Under the pieces are notes generated by a model. It ran no database searches, had not been told where the DNA came from, and worked only from the letters and a program-made list of their open reading frames with translations. The position numbers were made by a program, and so were the translations under genes. This document shows positions 42,778 through 53,965 of a DNA stretch of 64,000 nucleotides, one piece after another. The DNA is from Podarcis raffonei. Its lineage: Eukaryota; Chordata; Lepidosauria; Squamata; Lacertidae. Each line of letters starts with the position of its first letter. Position 1 is the first letter of the stretch. The DNA is taken from assembly GCF_027172205.1 (NCBI RefSeq), contig NC_070617.1, forward strand, positions 1,619,501-1,683,500. The letters run 5' to 3'.

Positions 42778-43080
42778 AGCCAGTGCCAAGACCATGGATA
42801 CAACATAAGGTACAATCCAAGACTCCAGAAGGCTGCAATGTGTCCTTACAGTGCCAGGCACCTGTAAAGGAGGAGTACACGATCTCCTGGAAAAGAGGGA
42901 ATCCCCCCAGGGTCTTAGTAGGAGGTTTGGATAAGTACTGGCTTTCTGACAATGGAAGGAATCTCCACGTCTCCTGGCGAAAAAGCTCTTCTGACTCCAC
43001 ATTCACTTGCCTGGTCAGCAATCCTGTTGATCGAAACCGTGCCTCATTTGACTTGCTCAGAATTTGTGCAAGTGGGGAAG
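42778..43080 (+). CDS. Gene 2 exon 3: C2-type Ig domain
   Basis: 101 codons, phase 1-1, acceptor 'gtgttaaaacag', donor gaag|gtaaga. It has GCNVSLQCQA, TISWKRG, DSTFTCLVSN and LLRICASGE, with the four family cysteines. It is nearly identical to gene 1 exon 3. Intron 3 includes about 0.57 kb that unit A has lost, with a tRNA SINE. Confidence 0.9.
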
Positions 43081-43245
43081 GTAAGAAATGTATCACCCCT
43101 TTCATAACCCACTGCTTCTGCTTGGAGTGGTGAATACTCAGACAGTCCCTCAAGATAGGGATTGTATAAGCAAACACTCCTCCTTCCTTGCGAGCTTCTT
43201 AGCAGGTTTGGGCCAAGACAGCTCTGCTTGCAGACTATGCTTCAC

Positions 43246-43312
43246 CCTATGAGTTGCTGCTCCTGAGATTAAGAGTCTTGTGCTCTACCAACTAAGATAT
43301 CCTGCTGCTTTG
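43246..43312 (-). pseudogene. tRNA-Lys(CUU)-like relic, unit B
   Basis: Counterpart of 16845-16912; D arm and anticodon arm are present and the T arm is degenerate. Confidence 0.5.
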
Positions 43313-43831
43313 ATTTCTTCTTTGATTCCTAGGCTGAGAAATTGCCCTGGGACCCACAAAAGTGAAAGCAGCAATGATATCTGAAGAACCATGCAATTCT
43401 TAGAGCATCTTCTCCCTGCAATGGGACTCCCAGAATCCCCAGCAGGACTCAGGTGCTTTGCTTGCTATTCCTGCTGTAGTGAAGGCGAGCAAAAGCACCA
43501 TGTAAGTTTATGTCTCCAAATTATAAATGATGGGTTTAGACCCAGATTTTGTGATGCTTAGGGTGGAGTCTCTGAGGACAAATGCATTTTGGTTTGCTTC
43601 CCAAACTCATAAGATAACCAAAATACACCTATCCTTCAGAATTTGCACTTCTCTATTGTCTGCCACTTTGGCAATCTTTGGTTTATTATCTACCAATAAA
43701 TAATAGAAATAATAACAAGAGTGAAGAATAATATAAAGTAATCCAGGAGAGCCAACTTAGGGCAACACTAATGGAACAAGACCTTCTTCTTTCTTACGGT
43801 ATTTACTCAAATGTAATGCACATCTCGGGGA

Positions 43832-44172
43832 CACGGGTGGCGCTGTGGTGTAAATCACTGAGCCTTGGGCTTGTGGATAGGAAGGTCGGCAGTTCGAATT
43901 CCCACGACGGGGTGAGCTCCCGTTGCTCGGTCCCTGCTCCTGCCAACCTCACAGTTCGAAAGCACATCAAAGTGCAAGCCACTCTGGCAGGAAGGTAAAC
44001 GGCATTTCCGTGCACTGCTCTGGTTCTCCAGAAGCGGCTCAGTCCTGCTGGTCACATGACCCAGAAGCTGTCTGCAGACAAACGTCAGCTTCCTCAGCCA
44101 GTAAAGCGAGATGAGCACCGCAACCCCAGAGTTGTCTGTGACTGGACTTAACTGCCAGGGGTCCTTTAACTT
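43832..44172 (+). mobile_element. Squamate tRNA-derived SINE, + orientation
   Basis: Starts gggacacgggtggcgctgtg with a B box 'agttcgaattcc' and ends 'gccaggggtcctttaact'. A truncated counterpart remains in unit A at 17074-17198. Confidence 0.8.
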
Positions 44173-44430
44173 TTTAATGCACATCTCTTTTTTGCCAAAT
44201 TACGTCACGAAAATTAGGGTGCACATTAGATTTGATGGTGCATTTACATTTGCCAGCAAATACTTTTTGGGTTTCAAGGTTTTGAAAATTGAGGTGTGCA
44301 ATAGTTTTGATGGCTCATTCAATTTGTGTAAATACAAGTATTTGTTCTGCTTCTCTTAGTCACATAGGGGAGGTCCCTTTGGTGGCTGTTGTTGCAGTGC
44401 ATTCCAAGAGCCTCTTATTGCTTGTTGCAG

Positions 44431-44538
44431 GTGGACAACAAAAGTACTGGGGGATCCTGCCGCTTCTCGTCTGTGCTGTTGGAACTTCTGCATGTTTGAT
44501 AATGATATGGAAGAAGAAGAAGTTGGGAAAGAAGAAAG
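44431..44538 (+). CDS. Gene 2 exon 4: transmembrane segment
   Basis: 108 bases, phase 1-1, encoding GGQQKYWGILPLLVCAVGT then SACLIMIWKKKKLGKKK. The hydrophobic span plus basic stop-transfer cluster mark a type I membrane protein. It differs from gene 1 by G/T in the membrane span and E/K after it. Confidence 0.85.
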
Positions 44539-44619
44539 GTAGAACCATCTCTGTTAATCTCCTTAATCACCTGGGATTGAGCCTGACTGCCAAATGTGTG
44601 CCTGCCTCTCCCTTGCTCC

Positions 44620-44940
44620 TCTTGAGAGTATGTTTCCAAGAACAATTCAAAGTGTTGGTGCTGACCTTTAAAGCTCAAAACGGCCTCGGCCCAGCAGACC
44701 TGAAGGAGCATCTACACCCCCATCTTTCTGCCCGGACACTGAGGTGCAGCACCGAAGGCCTTCTGGAGGTCCCCTCCCTGTGAGAAGCCAAGTTACAGGG
44801 AACCAGGCAGAGGGCCTTCTCGGTGGTGGTGCCCGCCCTGTGGAATGCCAAAGAAATAAACAACTATCTGACTTTTAGAAGACATCTGAAGGCAGCCCTG
44901 TTGAGGGACACTTTTAATGTTTCATGCACTACTGTTTTTT
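44620..44940 (+). mobile_element. L2/CR1-clade LINE 3' fragment in gene 2 intron 4
   Basis: Counterpart of 17640-17975, with a small extra deletion near 44845. Confidence 0.7.
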
Positions 44941-44945
44941 AATAG

Positions 44946-45037
44946 ATGCTGCTTCTGTGATGCAAGCTCAAGAGGGCTCTCCTGCGCCCTTGCTCAGAGG
45001 AGACCCCCCAAAAGATGGTGATGACCAACTGAGATGA
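44946..45037 (+). CDS. Gene 2 exon 5: short cytoplasmic tail
   Basis: Phase 1 reading gives DAASVMQAQEGSPAPLLRG then DPPKDGDDQLR and a TGA at 45035-45037. In gene 3 the equivalent of DDQ is HEQ, followed by the donor gtgagatgag; here the donor G is C (ctgagatgag), so the exon cannot end there and the frame stops three codons later. There is no ITSM. This would give a tail of about 38 residues after the membrane. The nearest alternative donor is cgg|gtaagatg at about 45069, after the stop. Confidence 0.6.
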
Positions 45038-45625
45038 GCATGCACAGTAAGGAAGGCTGGAGGACCGGGTAAGATGTTTGGAAGTCACGTAATACTATGG
45101 CATTATTTTTTAACATTTGCTAGTACTACTAGGAGTAGTCAGGGCTTCTTCTTTTTTTTTCCAGCCAGAACGCTCTGGAACAGAGTTAATTTATCCACTC
45201 ACCTTGAAACACCATTGCAGGGGGTTGGAACAAATGACGCTCAAGATCACTTCCAACTCTTCAATTCTATGATTCAAATCATCTGAGAGGAGTGGTTGGC
45301 TGCTAGCTGTGATGGCTATGCTCTCTGCCTCCGTGGTCAAAGGTAATAATGCTTCAGAATACAAACTGCAGGAGGGGAGAGTGTGTCAGTTTGATTTCAT
45401 AGTACCAAAAGCATTGATCTGATGAGTAGAGATCTTTCCTGTTCTAATTAATTAAGAGGGTTCTGGAAGCTTCTCTGTGTGAAAGAAACAAGCAGAAGGT
45501 TCATGATGTTTGGGTTATTCCTTCAGAGGAGCTGAGCACAGCTCGCTTAAAATGGTTCTATTATCTCTTTCTGTCAAGGTCATGCTGATTATAATAATAA
45601 GGCCAGACAGAGCCTGGGTTTCACT

Positions 45626-45672
<47 letters not shown>

Positions 45673-45855
45673 GATGTGGTATTCTGTGTATATAGTGTTA
45701 AGGTTTAGACTTACTATAAGTTACTCTAAGTTACTATAAGTTATTCTAAGCAACTGGATTTCTTATGGGCAGTGCCAATTCTGAATGTATATGAATTTGT
45801 GACCATTCTGCTCAATTGCCTTCAGTAGCAGTAAAGCTCTGCTGGATGAAATATT
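45038..45855. other. Sequence downstream of gene 2, no gene seen
   Basis: Counterpart of 18060-18870, with an expanded (CTTT)n tract at 45624-45672. Confidence 0.5.
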
Positions 45856-46525
45856 AATTGTTTCCAGCATTTGGAAATGTAAAGAAAAAGAAGGATCTTT
45901 TTACCACATATAGTGGGAATGTAAGAAAGTCAAAAACTTCTGGGAAATGATATATAATGAGATGAAAAAGATGTTGAAATATACATTTATTTTAAAAACC
46001 AGTAGCATTTTTACCTGGCATTGTAGGGGATGATATTAATAGACAAGATTGTAAATTGTTTTTATATGCAACAACGACAGCAAGAATATCATTGAAACAA
46101 AAATGGAAACAAGAAGAATTACCGATGAAAGAAGAGCGGCAAATGAAATTAATGCACTATGAAGAATTAGATAAACTAACAGGAAGGATTCAAAACCTGC
46201 AGGAGAATCTTAGAGGACTGGAGTAAATATTTGAACTATCTGAAAAGCAATTGTAATAAAGAGATTACGCTAGTAGGACTGCAAGACGTTTTGTAAGGAG
46301 GATTATGCAAAATATTGCAAGGAAGACTATGAAGAGAATATTAGTTAAGGACAATTAAAAGTAACAGAGAAATTAAGAAATGCAGATTAAGTGATAAAGA
46401 ATGGAAAATCTTCAGAGGTAGTTGACGGAAGTCTAAAACATTGTATAAGATAAAAATGTATGTTAAATGACTGTTGGAAATGATATGTTAAAAAAAATAA
46501 TAAAAATGTGTGTGTGTGTATTAAT
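45855..46525 (+). mobile_element. L1 ORF2 3' fragment, unit B
   Basis: Counterpart of 18872-19545. The copies differ by a few substitutions and small length changes. Confidence 0.75.
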
Positions 46526-47690
46526 TGTCTCTGGTCTATTTTTTGGAAATCCTGCAATGTGTTCAAGTTTTCACTCTGCTAACTATACGCTGGAATCTGT
46601 TCTGGATCAATATTGAATAGAATTCCATGACAGAGTGCTCAAGTGCAAATTCCTATGTATAATACATCAAATTATCCGCCTTCATGTACAGTAGACAGTA
46701 GATATTCTATATTTTGAAAGTAGGCTAAGGTCAGTTATTTAGTGATAGCAAATATGTGTATTAGCATTAGGTAGAAGGAATAACAATGCTGCCCTTTTAA
46801 GAAAAGATACTGCCTTTCCCCCTTTTTTAGACATCGTGGCAGGTTGGGATATATTCTCGTTTCTATTGCCTCTGACCAGAGGGGAAGAAACCTCCCTTCC
46901 CCATTTGCAATCTAGTTTCAGTCTAGTTCTTGCATATGCAGGAAGAGGGGCAAACTCATTTGTTCTTACAGAACTCCATAGAGAACTTCATAAAATACTT
47001 CTAACCATCTTCATTCAGAGCCAAAGAACAAACTATTGGAATGTGAGTAATATTTCTACATGTGCTTTGATTATGTTCAATAAATATACGTATGAGAGCT
47101 TTGTGGAGTTTTGTTGAATACTATCCAGACTGAGAGAGAAGTTTCAGGACTGAACAGTGGGCAATATTCTTGACAGAACCCCATGCAAAACAGCAGACTT
47201 CTATAATGACCTGAAGGCATTCGCTTTAAAAAAGCAACAGCCCAATTTTTGCTTACAGTTTTCTTTGGTAGTAACCATTTAATTTTTTTAATTTTTAGCT
47301 ATACCCCATAACAAAAAGAAGAGGGAAAGGGATGCTCAGAGTGGAGCCACTAAATTCTTAGAAGGAGCCCTTATCTCTGATCAGCCTCACACTGTTTTTG
47401 ATCAAGGCTGCTGACTGCTATTTTGTGGGTGTATCTCACAACATCATGTTCTAATAAAAGCAGAGCAAAATTTTAAGCTAATTTCTGATCATCTTATTTA
47501 TTTATTTATCTTGCTGGTTGCTTGTCACCCAAAGATATCCAAGAGACCTTCGCATTAAAGAAAAATATATGCACATACATAAAACCACGGAGAAGAGAGA
47601 GACGTAACTTACTGGATTTCTTTATTAGCAACAGAAGTATTTTCTCTGGGTGACTTCCAGTCAAGGAGACAATGGAATCCAGCAGGCAAG
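46526..47690. other. Intergenic sequence, no gene seen
   Basis: Shared with unit A up to about 20585. Contains the open frame with QRTNYWNVSN (46836-47117) judged to be chance. Confidence 0.45.
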
Positions 47691-48060
47691 ACTGAACGCA
47701 CAAATGTCCGTGGCGGAGAGTGAAACGTTGTCGTGGGACTTGCATAGTGACACTAAAAATTCATTCAAGCAGCTGCGCGCGTGTATAAAAGGGAAAAGGG
47801 AGGCGCTAGAATGCGACAGGCGGGAGAGAAAAGGGGGACGAAAAGGAAAAAGAGGGGAAGCAGATAGAGGAGAGAGGAAAGAAGGAAAGACAGAAAGAAA
47901 GATGAGATGCAAACGAAGACGAGAGAAACCGGCGAGGAATTGCAGAGGAAAGGAAGGAAAAAAATAGGCAAAGAGGAGAGGGAGGAAGAGAGGGAACGAG
48001 ACCAGGATCTTGAAAGAAAGAGCGGGAATGGAGAAGGAAAATCAAAACACCCTCTGGAAA
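47690..48060 (+). promoter_or_regulatory. GA-rich stretch with a TATA-like box, unit B
   Basis: TATAAAAG at 47784-47791, 1.1 kb upstream of the gene 3 ATG, in a strongly purine-biased strand. Conserved with unit A; function unproven. Confidence 0.25.
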
Positions 48061-48917
48061 GCGGGCGTGGGTGTAGCCCACTGCCCCCCAAATAAGTAAA
48101 TCAATACAAATATTTAACTGAGGTTCTGTCCCGCCCATCATAAATCCTGAAGAGGCTCCTCCAAGTCCTGCCTGGGAGGGGAAAATGCGCTGAGGGGGAA
48201 GGGAGGATTTTTCGGGGGGTCTCGGATTTAGCCCAGCGCCGGTATCCCGGTCCAGCAGCAGCAGCAGCAGCAGCAGCCTCGCCTCCTCGCCGCCCGCTTT
48301 CGTCCTGCCTCAAATTACCACGCTTCTAATATGTCCTGTGTACCCTGGAGAGAGCGCAGCGGACGAGGAGCAGGAGACAGCGGCAGAGAGCATCTTCTAG
48401 CGCTGAGCACTGGGCAGTGAGTGGTCAGCGGCGAGAGGGGGCATGGATTTATTTCTAGGGGCAAAGCGTCACGGGCCAGCCACGCACTCGGGATTTTTTT
48501 TAAATCCCCTGTGCTATGCCAAATGCATAATGACTCAAGTTGTGATGTGGCCTCGCGGTTTTAAAAGCCTGGCTCAGGCTGAACTGGTGCCACTGATAAC
48601 TCCGGGCATGCAAATGGCACAATTTCTTAGGACAATAAGTAGCATCAGAAGACTCTTTTGGACCTTACCAGGGTCTCATCTTCTAGAGGAGAAGAAAGAC
48701 TGCACACTCAATCGGGGCAAGCAACAATCGGGGTTCCTGGGGGTCGCAGTTTGTTCTGATTTAGAGCTATAGAGTGGGACTTACCTGGGAAAGGAGCGCG
48801 CAAGTGGGAAACCGCTGAGACCCCGACTTTCTAGGCGCAGGACAAGAGGAAGTGTGGGCGAGCCCTTGTACGAAAGGCATTGGACTGAAAACAAAGCTCT
48901 CTTCGCTCCTGGCCAAA

Positions 48918-48990
48918 ATGATTGTGAAAGTCCCGAGCAGAAGCCTCCTGGCTATCCTTCTCTTTGCTCCATGGATCTGTACTTCATTTG
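48918..48990 (+). CDS. Gene 3 exon 1: signal peptide
   Basis: ATG in the context ccaaaATGa, 73 bases, donor tttg|gtaagt, phase 1. The peptide begins MIVKVPSRSLLAILLFAPWI and ends CTSFG: a short basic start, a hydrophobic core and small residues before the predicted cleavage. It splices in frame to the IgV exon at 50250. The length matches gene 3a and gene 4. Confidence 0.85.
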
Positions 48991-49484
48991 GTAAGTCCTT
49001 GGGAGAGGGAGGAAACTCATTGCAAATGCCGTCTTTTGTGAAGGGGAAATAATTGGCCAAGGGGAGGCTGGTGCCATTTCTCTTAGGTAGTGTTGAGCAT
49101 AAGCTTTCCTCTTGGTGAACCACCTTCTCATTGCAAGCATCACCAAGTAGGCATCTCCTTCTATGTCCTCCCGCTTTCTGGAATAGCTCCTCTGTGCCCT
49201 GCTCATTCCCCCTGGGCAGGAAAGAAGCAGCCTCTGGGTCTCCTGCCTCCTCAGGATATGTGGGGAGCAAGGAAGGGGTGGCTCTGCTCCATAATCTCAC
49301 CCCCCCTTTCTTCCCATTCAAAGTCCTCTTCCTCAAATGCTTCAAGCTTCTAGTCTGAGTTCTCAGAGTTCTTCAGAGTTCTCAGAAGGTATAGGGGCAC
49401 TTGCTCAAAAAAGGCTTCACCCCATGCCCTGGGAACCTACCCCCCAATAAGCTGCATTGTACCCCACAGGTCATTACTATAGTG

Positions 49485-49731
49485 CAGGGGTCAGCAAACT
49501 TTCTCAGCAGGGGGCCAGTCCACTGTCCCTCAGACCTTGTGGGGGGCTGGACTTTTTTTGGGGGGGGATGAATGGATTCCTATGCCCCACAAATAACCCA
49601 GAAATGCATTTTAAATAAAAGGACACATTCTACTCATGTAAAAACACACTGATTCCCGAACCATCTGCAGGCTGGATTGAGACTGCGAATGGGCCGGATC
49701 CAGCCCCCGGGCCTTAGTTTGCCTACCCATG
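49485..49731. mobile_element. hAT-like MITE, unit B copy
   Basis: Flanked by ctatagtg (49477-49484) and ctatagta (49732-49739). Counterpart of 28099-28354, so inserted before the duplication. Confidence 0.75.
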
Positions 49732-49823
49732 CTATAGTATATGTGTGGGGTGTGTGTCTGTATATTTGCCTGCAAAGGGCCCTCTTCCATCCCTAACTCT
49801 CCCAAAAATAGGATATAGAGTAA

Positions 49824-49944
49824 GGTCACCAGATTTTTTTCCAATGAATCCAGGGACACTTTTCAACTTCAATGGATTTTGTCAGGGGATTGTTTTGTAA
49901 ATCCGGGGACTGTCCCTGGGAAACAGGGACATCTGGTAACCTTA
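49824..49944. mobile_element. Small palindromic MITE, unit B copy
   Basis: Counterpart of 28446-28568. Confidence 0.55.
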
Positions 49945-50249
49945 ATTTAGATCAGCTTCCCAATGTATCCAACATATGTCTTCTCAGAGCCTAATTGCAG
50001 CACAGATCTAGCTATCTCTTCCCAACCCTCTCACTGCCCTGCCACCAGGAATAGAAGGGTATTTCAAGGCAATGTGGAAGGGGTGATGCTAAACTCGGTT
50101 GCCTCAGAGTAAGCCCATTAGATTCACTAAGGCTTGCTTCTGAGTAGACATGCAAGGTAGTTCTAGGTCTTTTTTATCTTCCAAATTGGCTCAAAGCTAT
50201 TTCAGTATTTCCTCACCTATTTCCCCCCTCTCTCACCCACCCCAAATAG

Positions 50250-50594
50250 GAAGTTTAAGTCATGGAATGGATAATCCAATATATCAGGTGAATGGAATCA
50301 TGGGAGAATCAGTCTTGTTTCCTGTAAATGTATCTTCAGCAGTAACAGTGGAGAAAATGGAATGGGACTTTTACCCACAAAGCGGTGGCCTGGGCTATTG
50401 GCTGGGGGAATTCAGCCACGGGAAACTGGAGCACCCAAGTCCCACCGACCGGTTTGGACAACGGCTAGACATGGTGAACGAGACAACACTGAGGATCAAA
50501 GACCTGGAGTTGGATGATGGTGGGATCTACAATGCTCGCATCTGGTTTACTAAGGCACAGTTTCAAGAACAGAGTTTCAGCCTCATGGTCTATG
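50250..50594 (+). CDS. Gene 3 exon 2: SLAM-family IgV domain
   Basis: Acceptor 'caccccaaatag', donor tatg|gtaagt (normal GT), phase 1-1, 115 codons. It starts GSLSHGMDNPIYQVNGIMGE and ends SLMVYG. The family marks are VNGIMGESVLFPVN, the strand C tryptophan in KMEWDF, RFGQRLDMVNETTLRIKDLE and DDGGIYNARIW. There are no B-F cysteines. It does not have the 39-bp repeat of genes 1 and 2, so it is probably closer to the ancestral length. The relic at 29199-29367 is its counterpart in unit A. Confidence 0.9.
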
Positions 50595-50669
50595 GTAAGT
50601 AACTAGTTTCACTGTCTGAATGCAGAGGAGAGCTACACAGATGATAAAGGGGAAAGTTGAGGGAGCTGG

Positions 50670-50990
50670 GTGTCTTTGGCCTGAAGGAGCGTCTCCACCC
50701 CCATCATTCTGCCCAGACACTGAGGTCCAGCTCTGAGGGCCTTCTGGAGGTCCCCTCACTGCGAGAATCAAGTTTACAGGGAACCAGGCAGAGGGCCTTC
50801 TCGGTGGTGGCACCCACCCTGTGGAACGCCCTCCCACCAGATGTCAAAGAGAAAAACAACTACCAGACTTTTAGAAGACATCTGAAGATAGCCCTCTTTA
50901 GGGAAGCTTTTAATGTCTGATGCATTACTGTATTTTAATATTGTGTTGGAAGCTGCCCAGAGTGGCTGGGGAAGCCCAGCCAGATGGGTG
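50670..50990 (+). mobile_element. L2/CR1-clade LINE 3' fragment in gene 3 intron 2
   Basis: Ends with 'gagtggctggggaagccca' followed by an (AAG)n tract. The duplication breakpoint falls inside it (about 50788). Confidence 0.75.
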
Positions 50991-50996
50991 GGGAAA

Positions 50997-51063
50997 GATG
51001 AAGAAGAAGAAGAAGAAGAAGAAGAAGAAGAAGAAGAAGAAGAAGAAGAAGAAGAAGAAGAAG
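50997..51063. repeat. (AAG)n microsatellite
   Basis: About 21 AAG units with few interruptions, at the 3' end of an L2-type LINE. It produces spurious poly-Glu, poly-Lys and poly-Phe frames. Confidence 0.95.
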
Positions 51064-51479
51064 GGGCTGAAAGGCATTGGTGTAGCCAAGGTGGTGGGGG
51101 CAAGGGGGCAGCTGCCCCACATATGAAGTAAAACAATAGAAATACTTAACTGATCTATCATGTTGGTTCTGCCCCCCCTAACAAAAGTCCCCCCCCCATA
51201 AAAACCCTGGCTACACCCATGCTGATATTTGAAGGGCTGTCACATGGAAGCTGGAACAAGCTTGTTCTCTGCTGCTCTAGATGATAGGTCCCAAACCAAT
51301 GAATTTAAATGATAAGAAAGGAGATTTCTACTAAATGTAGCTGTGATGCCTGCATTGCAAGCAGCTGGATTACATGACTCTTGTATTTTATTATAATGGA
51401 ATAGGATTGACAGCGTTTGGCCGGTTTCTGACAGGCATAAGGTGCAAACATCACATCTTTCCCATTTCTCTTCAAACAG

Positions 51480-51782
51480 AGCCCGTGCCAGAACTTCAGA
51501 TTCTCCCCAGAGACGTCTCCAACAGCTCAGGCATATGTGATGTAACCCTGCAATGTCAGGTGTCTGGAAAGGGGGAATTTGACATCTCCTGGAAAAGAGG
51601 GGAACCCCTCAGAGACTTAGGAGATGGCTTGGACGGGTACCAGATCTCTGACAATGGAACCAGTCTCCAGTTGTGGTGGCCCAACGCCGGTGACTCCACT
51701 TTCACCTGCCTGGTCAGAAATCCCATTGGAGAGAAGGACATCTCCTTCAGCTTGCTCAGCATCTGCCCAACTGATGATGAAG
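51480..51782 (+). CDS. Gene 3 exon 3: C2-type Ig domain
   Basis: Acceptor 'tctcttcaaacag', donor gaag|gtcagt, phase 1-1, 101 codons, the same length as in genes 1 and 2. It starts EPVPELQILPRDVSNSSG and contains ICDVTLQCQV, DISWKRGEP, DSTFTCLVRNPI and LLSICPTDDEG. It has the four family cysteines and Asn-linked glycosylation sequons (NSS, NGT). It sits about 0.9 kb after the IgV exon, with an L2 fragment and the AAG tract between. Confidence 0.9.
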
Positions 51783-51988
51783 GTCAGTAATTTATGGCAC
51801 CTTCCTCCAAACGATGCATTGCACCCCTTTACCCCATCACCCCATATCGCTGCTTGGGGTTGTGAATATATTGGGGCAGGGACAAGGCAGCAGTGGAGGG
51901 TCCATTCATGTCTTTGAGGAGTGGGACTCCCAGCCACAAGAATTTGGAAATCTAAGAAGAGGATGTGTTTTTAGAATTAAGAGGTAGA

Positions 51989-52348
51989 GGGACGCGGGTG
52001 GCACTGTGGGTTAAACCACAGAGCCTAGGACTTGCTGATCAGAAGGTTGGTGGTTCGAATCCCCGCGACGGGGTGAGCTCCCGTTGCTCGGTCCCTGCTC
52101 CTGCCAACCTAGCAGTTCGAAAGGACGTCAAAGTGCAAGTAGATAAATAGGTACCGCTCCGGCGGGAAGGTTAACAGCATTTCCCTGCACTGCTCGGGTT
52201 CGCCAGAAGCGGCTTAGTCCTGCTGGCCACATGACCCGGAAGTTGTACGCCGGCTCCCTCGGCCAATAAAGCAAGATGAGCGCCACAACCCCAGAGTCGG
52301 CCAAGACTGGACCTAATGGTCAGGGGTCCCTTTACCTTTACCTTTACA
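51989..52348 (+). mobile_element. Squamate tRNA-derived SINE in gene 3 intron 3
   Basis: Full-length + copy: head gggacgcgggtggcactgtg, B box 'ggttcgaatccccgcgacgg', tail 'ccctttacctttaccttta'. A fragment of the second SINE type follows at about 52350-52410. Confidence 0.85.
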
Positions 52349-52414
52349 GTGGTAGAGCCCCTGCTTTGTTTGCAAGAAGGTCTCAGGTCCAATCCCTTTG
52401 GAATCTTCAGGCAG

Positions 52415-53275
52415 GGCTAGGAATAATAATAATAATAATAATATCTATTATTTATACCACGCCCATCTGGCTGCGTTTCCCCAGCCACTCTGGGTGGCTT
52501 TCAACAAAAGATTAAAAATACATTAAAACATCAGTCATTAAAAACTTCCCTAAACAGGGCTGCCTTCAGATGTCTTCTAAACTTCAGATAGTTGTTCATT
52601 TCTTTGACATCTGATGGGAGGGAGTTCCACAGGGCGGGCACCACCACCAAGAAGGCCCTCTGCCTGGTTCCCTGTAACTTGGCTTCTCACAGTGAGAGAA
52701 CTGCCAGAAGGCCCTCGGAGCTGGACCTCAGTGTCCGGGCAGAACAATGGGAGTGGAGATGCTCCTTCAGGTATACTTGGCCGAGGCCTTTTAGGGCTTT
52801 GAAGGTCAGCACCAACACTTTGAATTTGCTTGGAAATGTACTGGGACCCAATGTAGGTCTTTCAAGACCGGTGTTATGTGGTCTCAGCTGCCATTTCCAG
52901 TCACCAGTCTAGCTGCCACATTCTGGATTAGTTGTATTTTCTGGGTCACCTTCAAAGGTAACCCCACGTAGAGCGCATTGGAGTAGTCCAAGCGGGAGAT
53001 AACTAGAGCATGCGTCACTCTGGCAAGACAATCTGCAGGCAGGTAGGGTCTCATCCCTACGTTTCAGATGGAGCTGGTAGACAGCTGCCCTGGACACAGA
53101 ATTGACCTGTGCCTCCATGGACAGCTGTGAGTCCAAAATGACTCCCAGGCTGCGCACCTGGTCCTTCAGGGGCACAGTTGTCCCATTCAGGACCAGGGAG
53201 TCCCCCACACCCACCTGCCCCCTGTCCCCCCAAAACAGTACTTCTGTCTTGTCCCCTACCCTAAACCTGGGGAGT
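52415..53275 (-). mobile_element. L2/CR1-clade LINE 3' portion, antisense
   Basis: The minus-strand frame 52909-53214 reads VGDSLVLNGTTVPLKDQVRS and ILDSQLSMEAQVNSVSRAA, the end of an L2/CR1-type reverse transcriptase. It starts with an (AAT)n tail at 52424-52441. It lies in intron 3 of gene 3. Confidence 0.8.
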
Positions 53276-53594
53276 CTCTACCAGTCAGTGTAGGCTATAT
53301 TAAGCTAGATAGACCCAATGGTCTGAGTCAGTACAGGGCAGCTTCCTATGACGGATATCTTCAAGACTCTGGTTTACGTGCTATTCCTACCATGGAGATG
53401 AATGCATATCCCAGATTAAAGGATGATCTCCCGATCATAAAGTTTGACTCTGCACTTTAGTCACCCTTAGAGTAAACCCATGAGACCAATGAGCTTTTAG
53501 GTAGTCATGACTAAATTGGGTGACAGTGCTTTTAAGATGTATTTTCTAAGCCTGACTCACTCAACCCTGTTGAGGCTCTAATGCAGGGGCAGTC

Positions 53595-53705
53595 TGAGTG
53601 GAGTCCCCCAGATGTTGCTGGACTCCCAAGGTCCCATCATCCCTGACCTGCTGGTTGCTGAGGATGATGGGAGTTGGAGTCCAACAGCATTGGGAGGGCT
53701 ACAGG
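53595..53705. mobile_element. hAT-like MITE remnant
   Basis: Contains 'ccagatgttgctggact' and, in reverse, 'gatgggagttggagtccaac', the same family as the element at 56213-56350. Confidence 0.5.
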
Positions 53706-53844
53706 TCGCCTTCCGCTCCCCTGATGCCTCTTTGGAGTCACCCACCCCTTTAAACCCATCTCCAAGTGCCAGATTAAAATTCTGTGCCAGAGTAACCCAG
53801 GGAAACCTCGAATTAAGTCTATAAAAGTGGAACTTGTTGGCATA

Positions 53845-53965
53845 GAGCCAGTGTGGTGTAGTGGTTAGAGAGTTGGACCTGAGAGACCCAAGTTCAAATC
53901 CCTACATGGCCATGAAGCTCACTGTGTGACCTTGAGCCAGTCACTAATCCACCTCACAGTTTGCT
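53845..53965 (+). mobile_element. Sauria-type SINE, partial
   Basis: Reads 'gagccagtgtggtgtagtgg' with a B box 'agttcaaatccc' and continues 'tgaccttgagccagtcact', close to the full element at 58548-58803. Confidence 0.7.

Larger units (their letters stand above)
29563..50788. repeat. Segmental duplication unit B
   Basis: Second copy of the 26-kb unit, starting inside the SINE equivalent to 3261. Unit B-specific insertions are the transposon 31843-33028, the L1 37261-39304 and the solo LTR 40755-41199. It lacks the unit A insertions at 4560-5475, 13237-15289, 22915-23993 and 25857-27963. Confidence 0.9.

Noticed and set aside
50935-51161. Poly-Glu, poly-Lys, poly-Phe and poly-Leu frames
   Set aside because: All come from the AAG microsatellite read in different frames.
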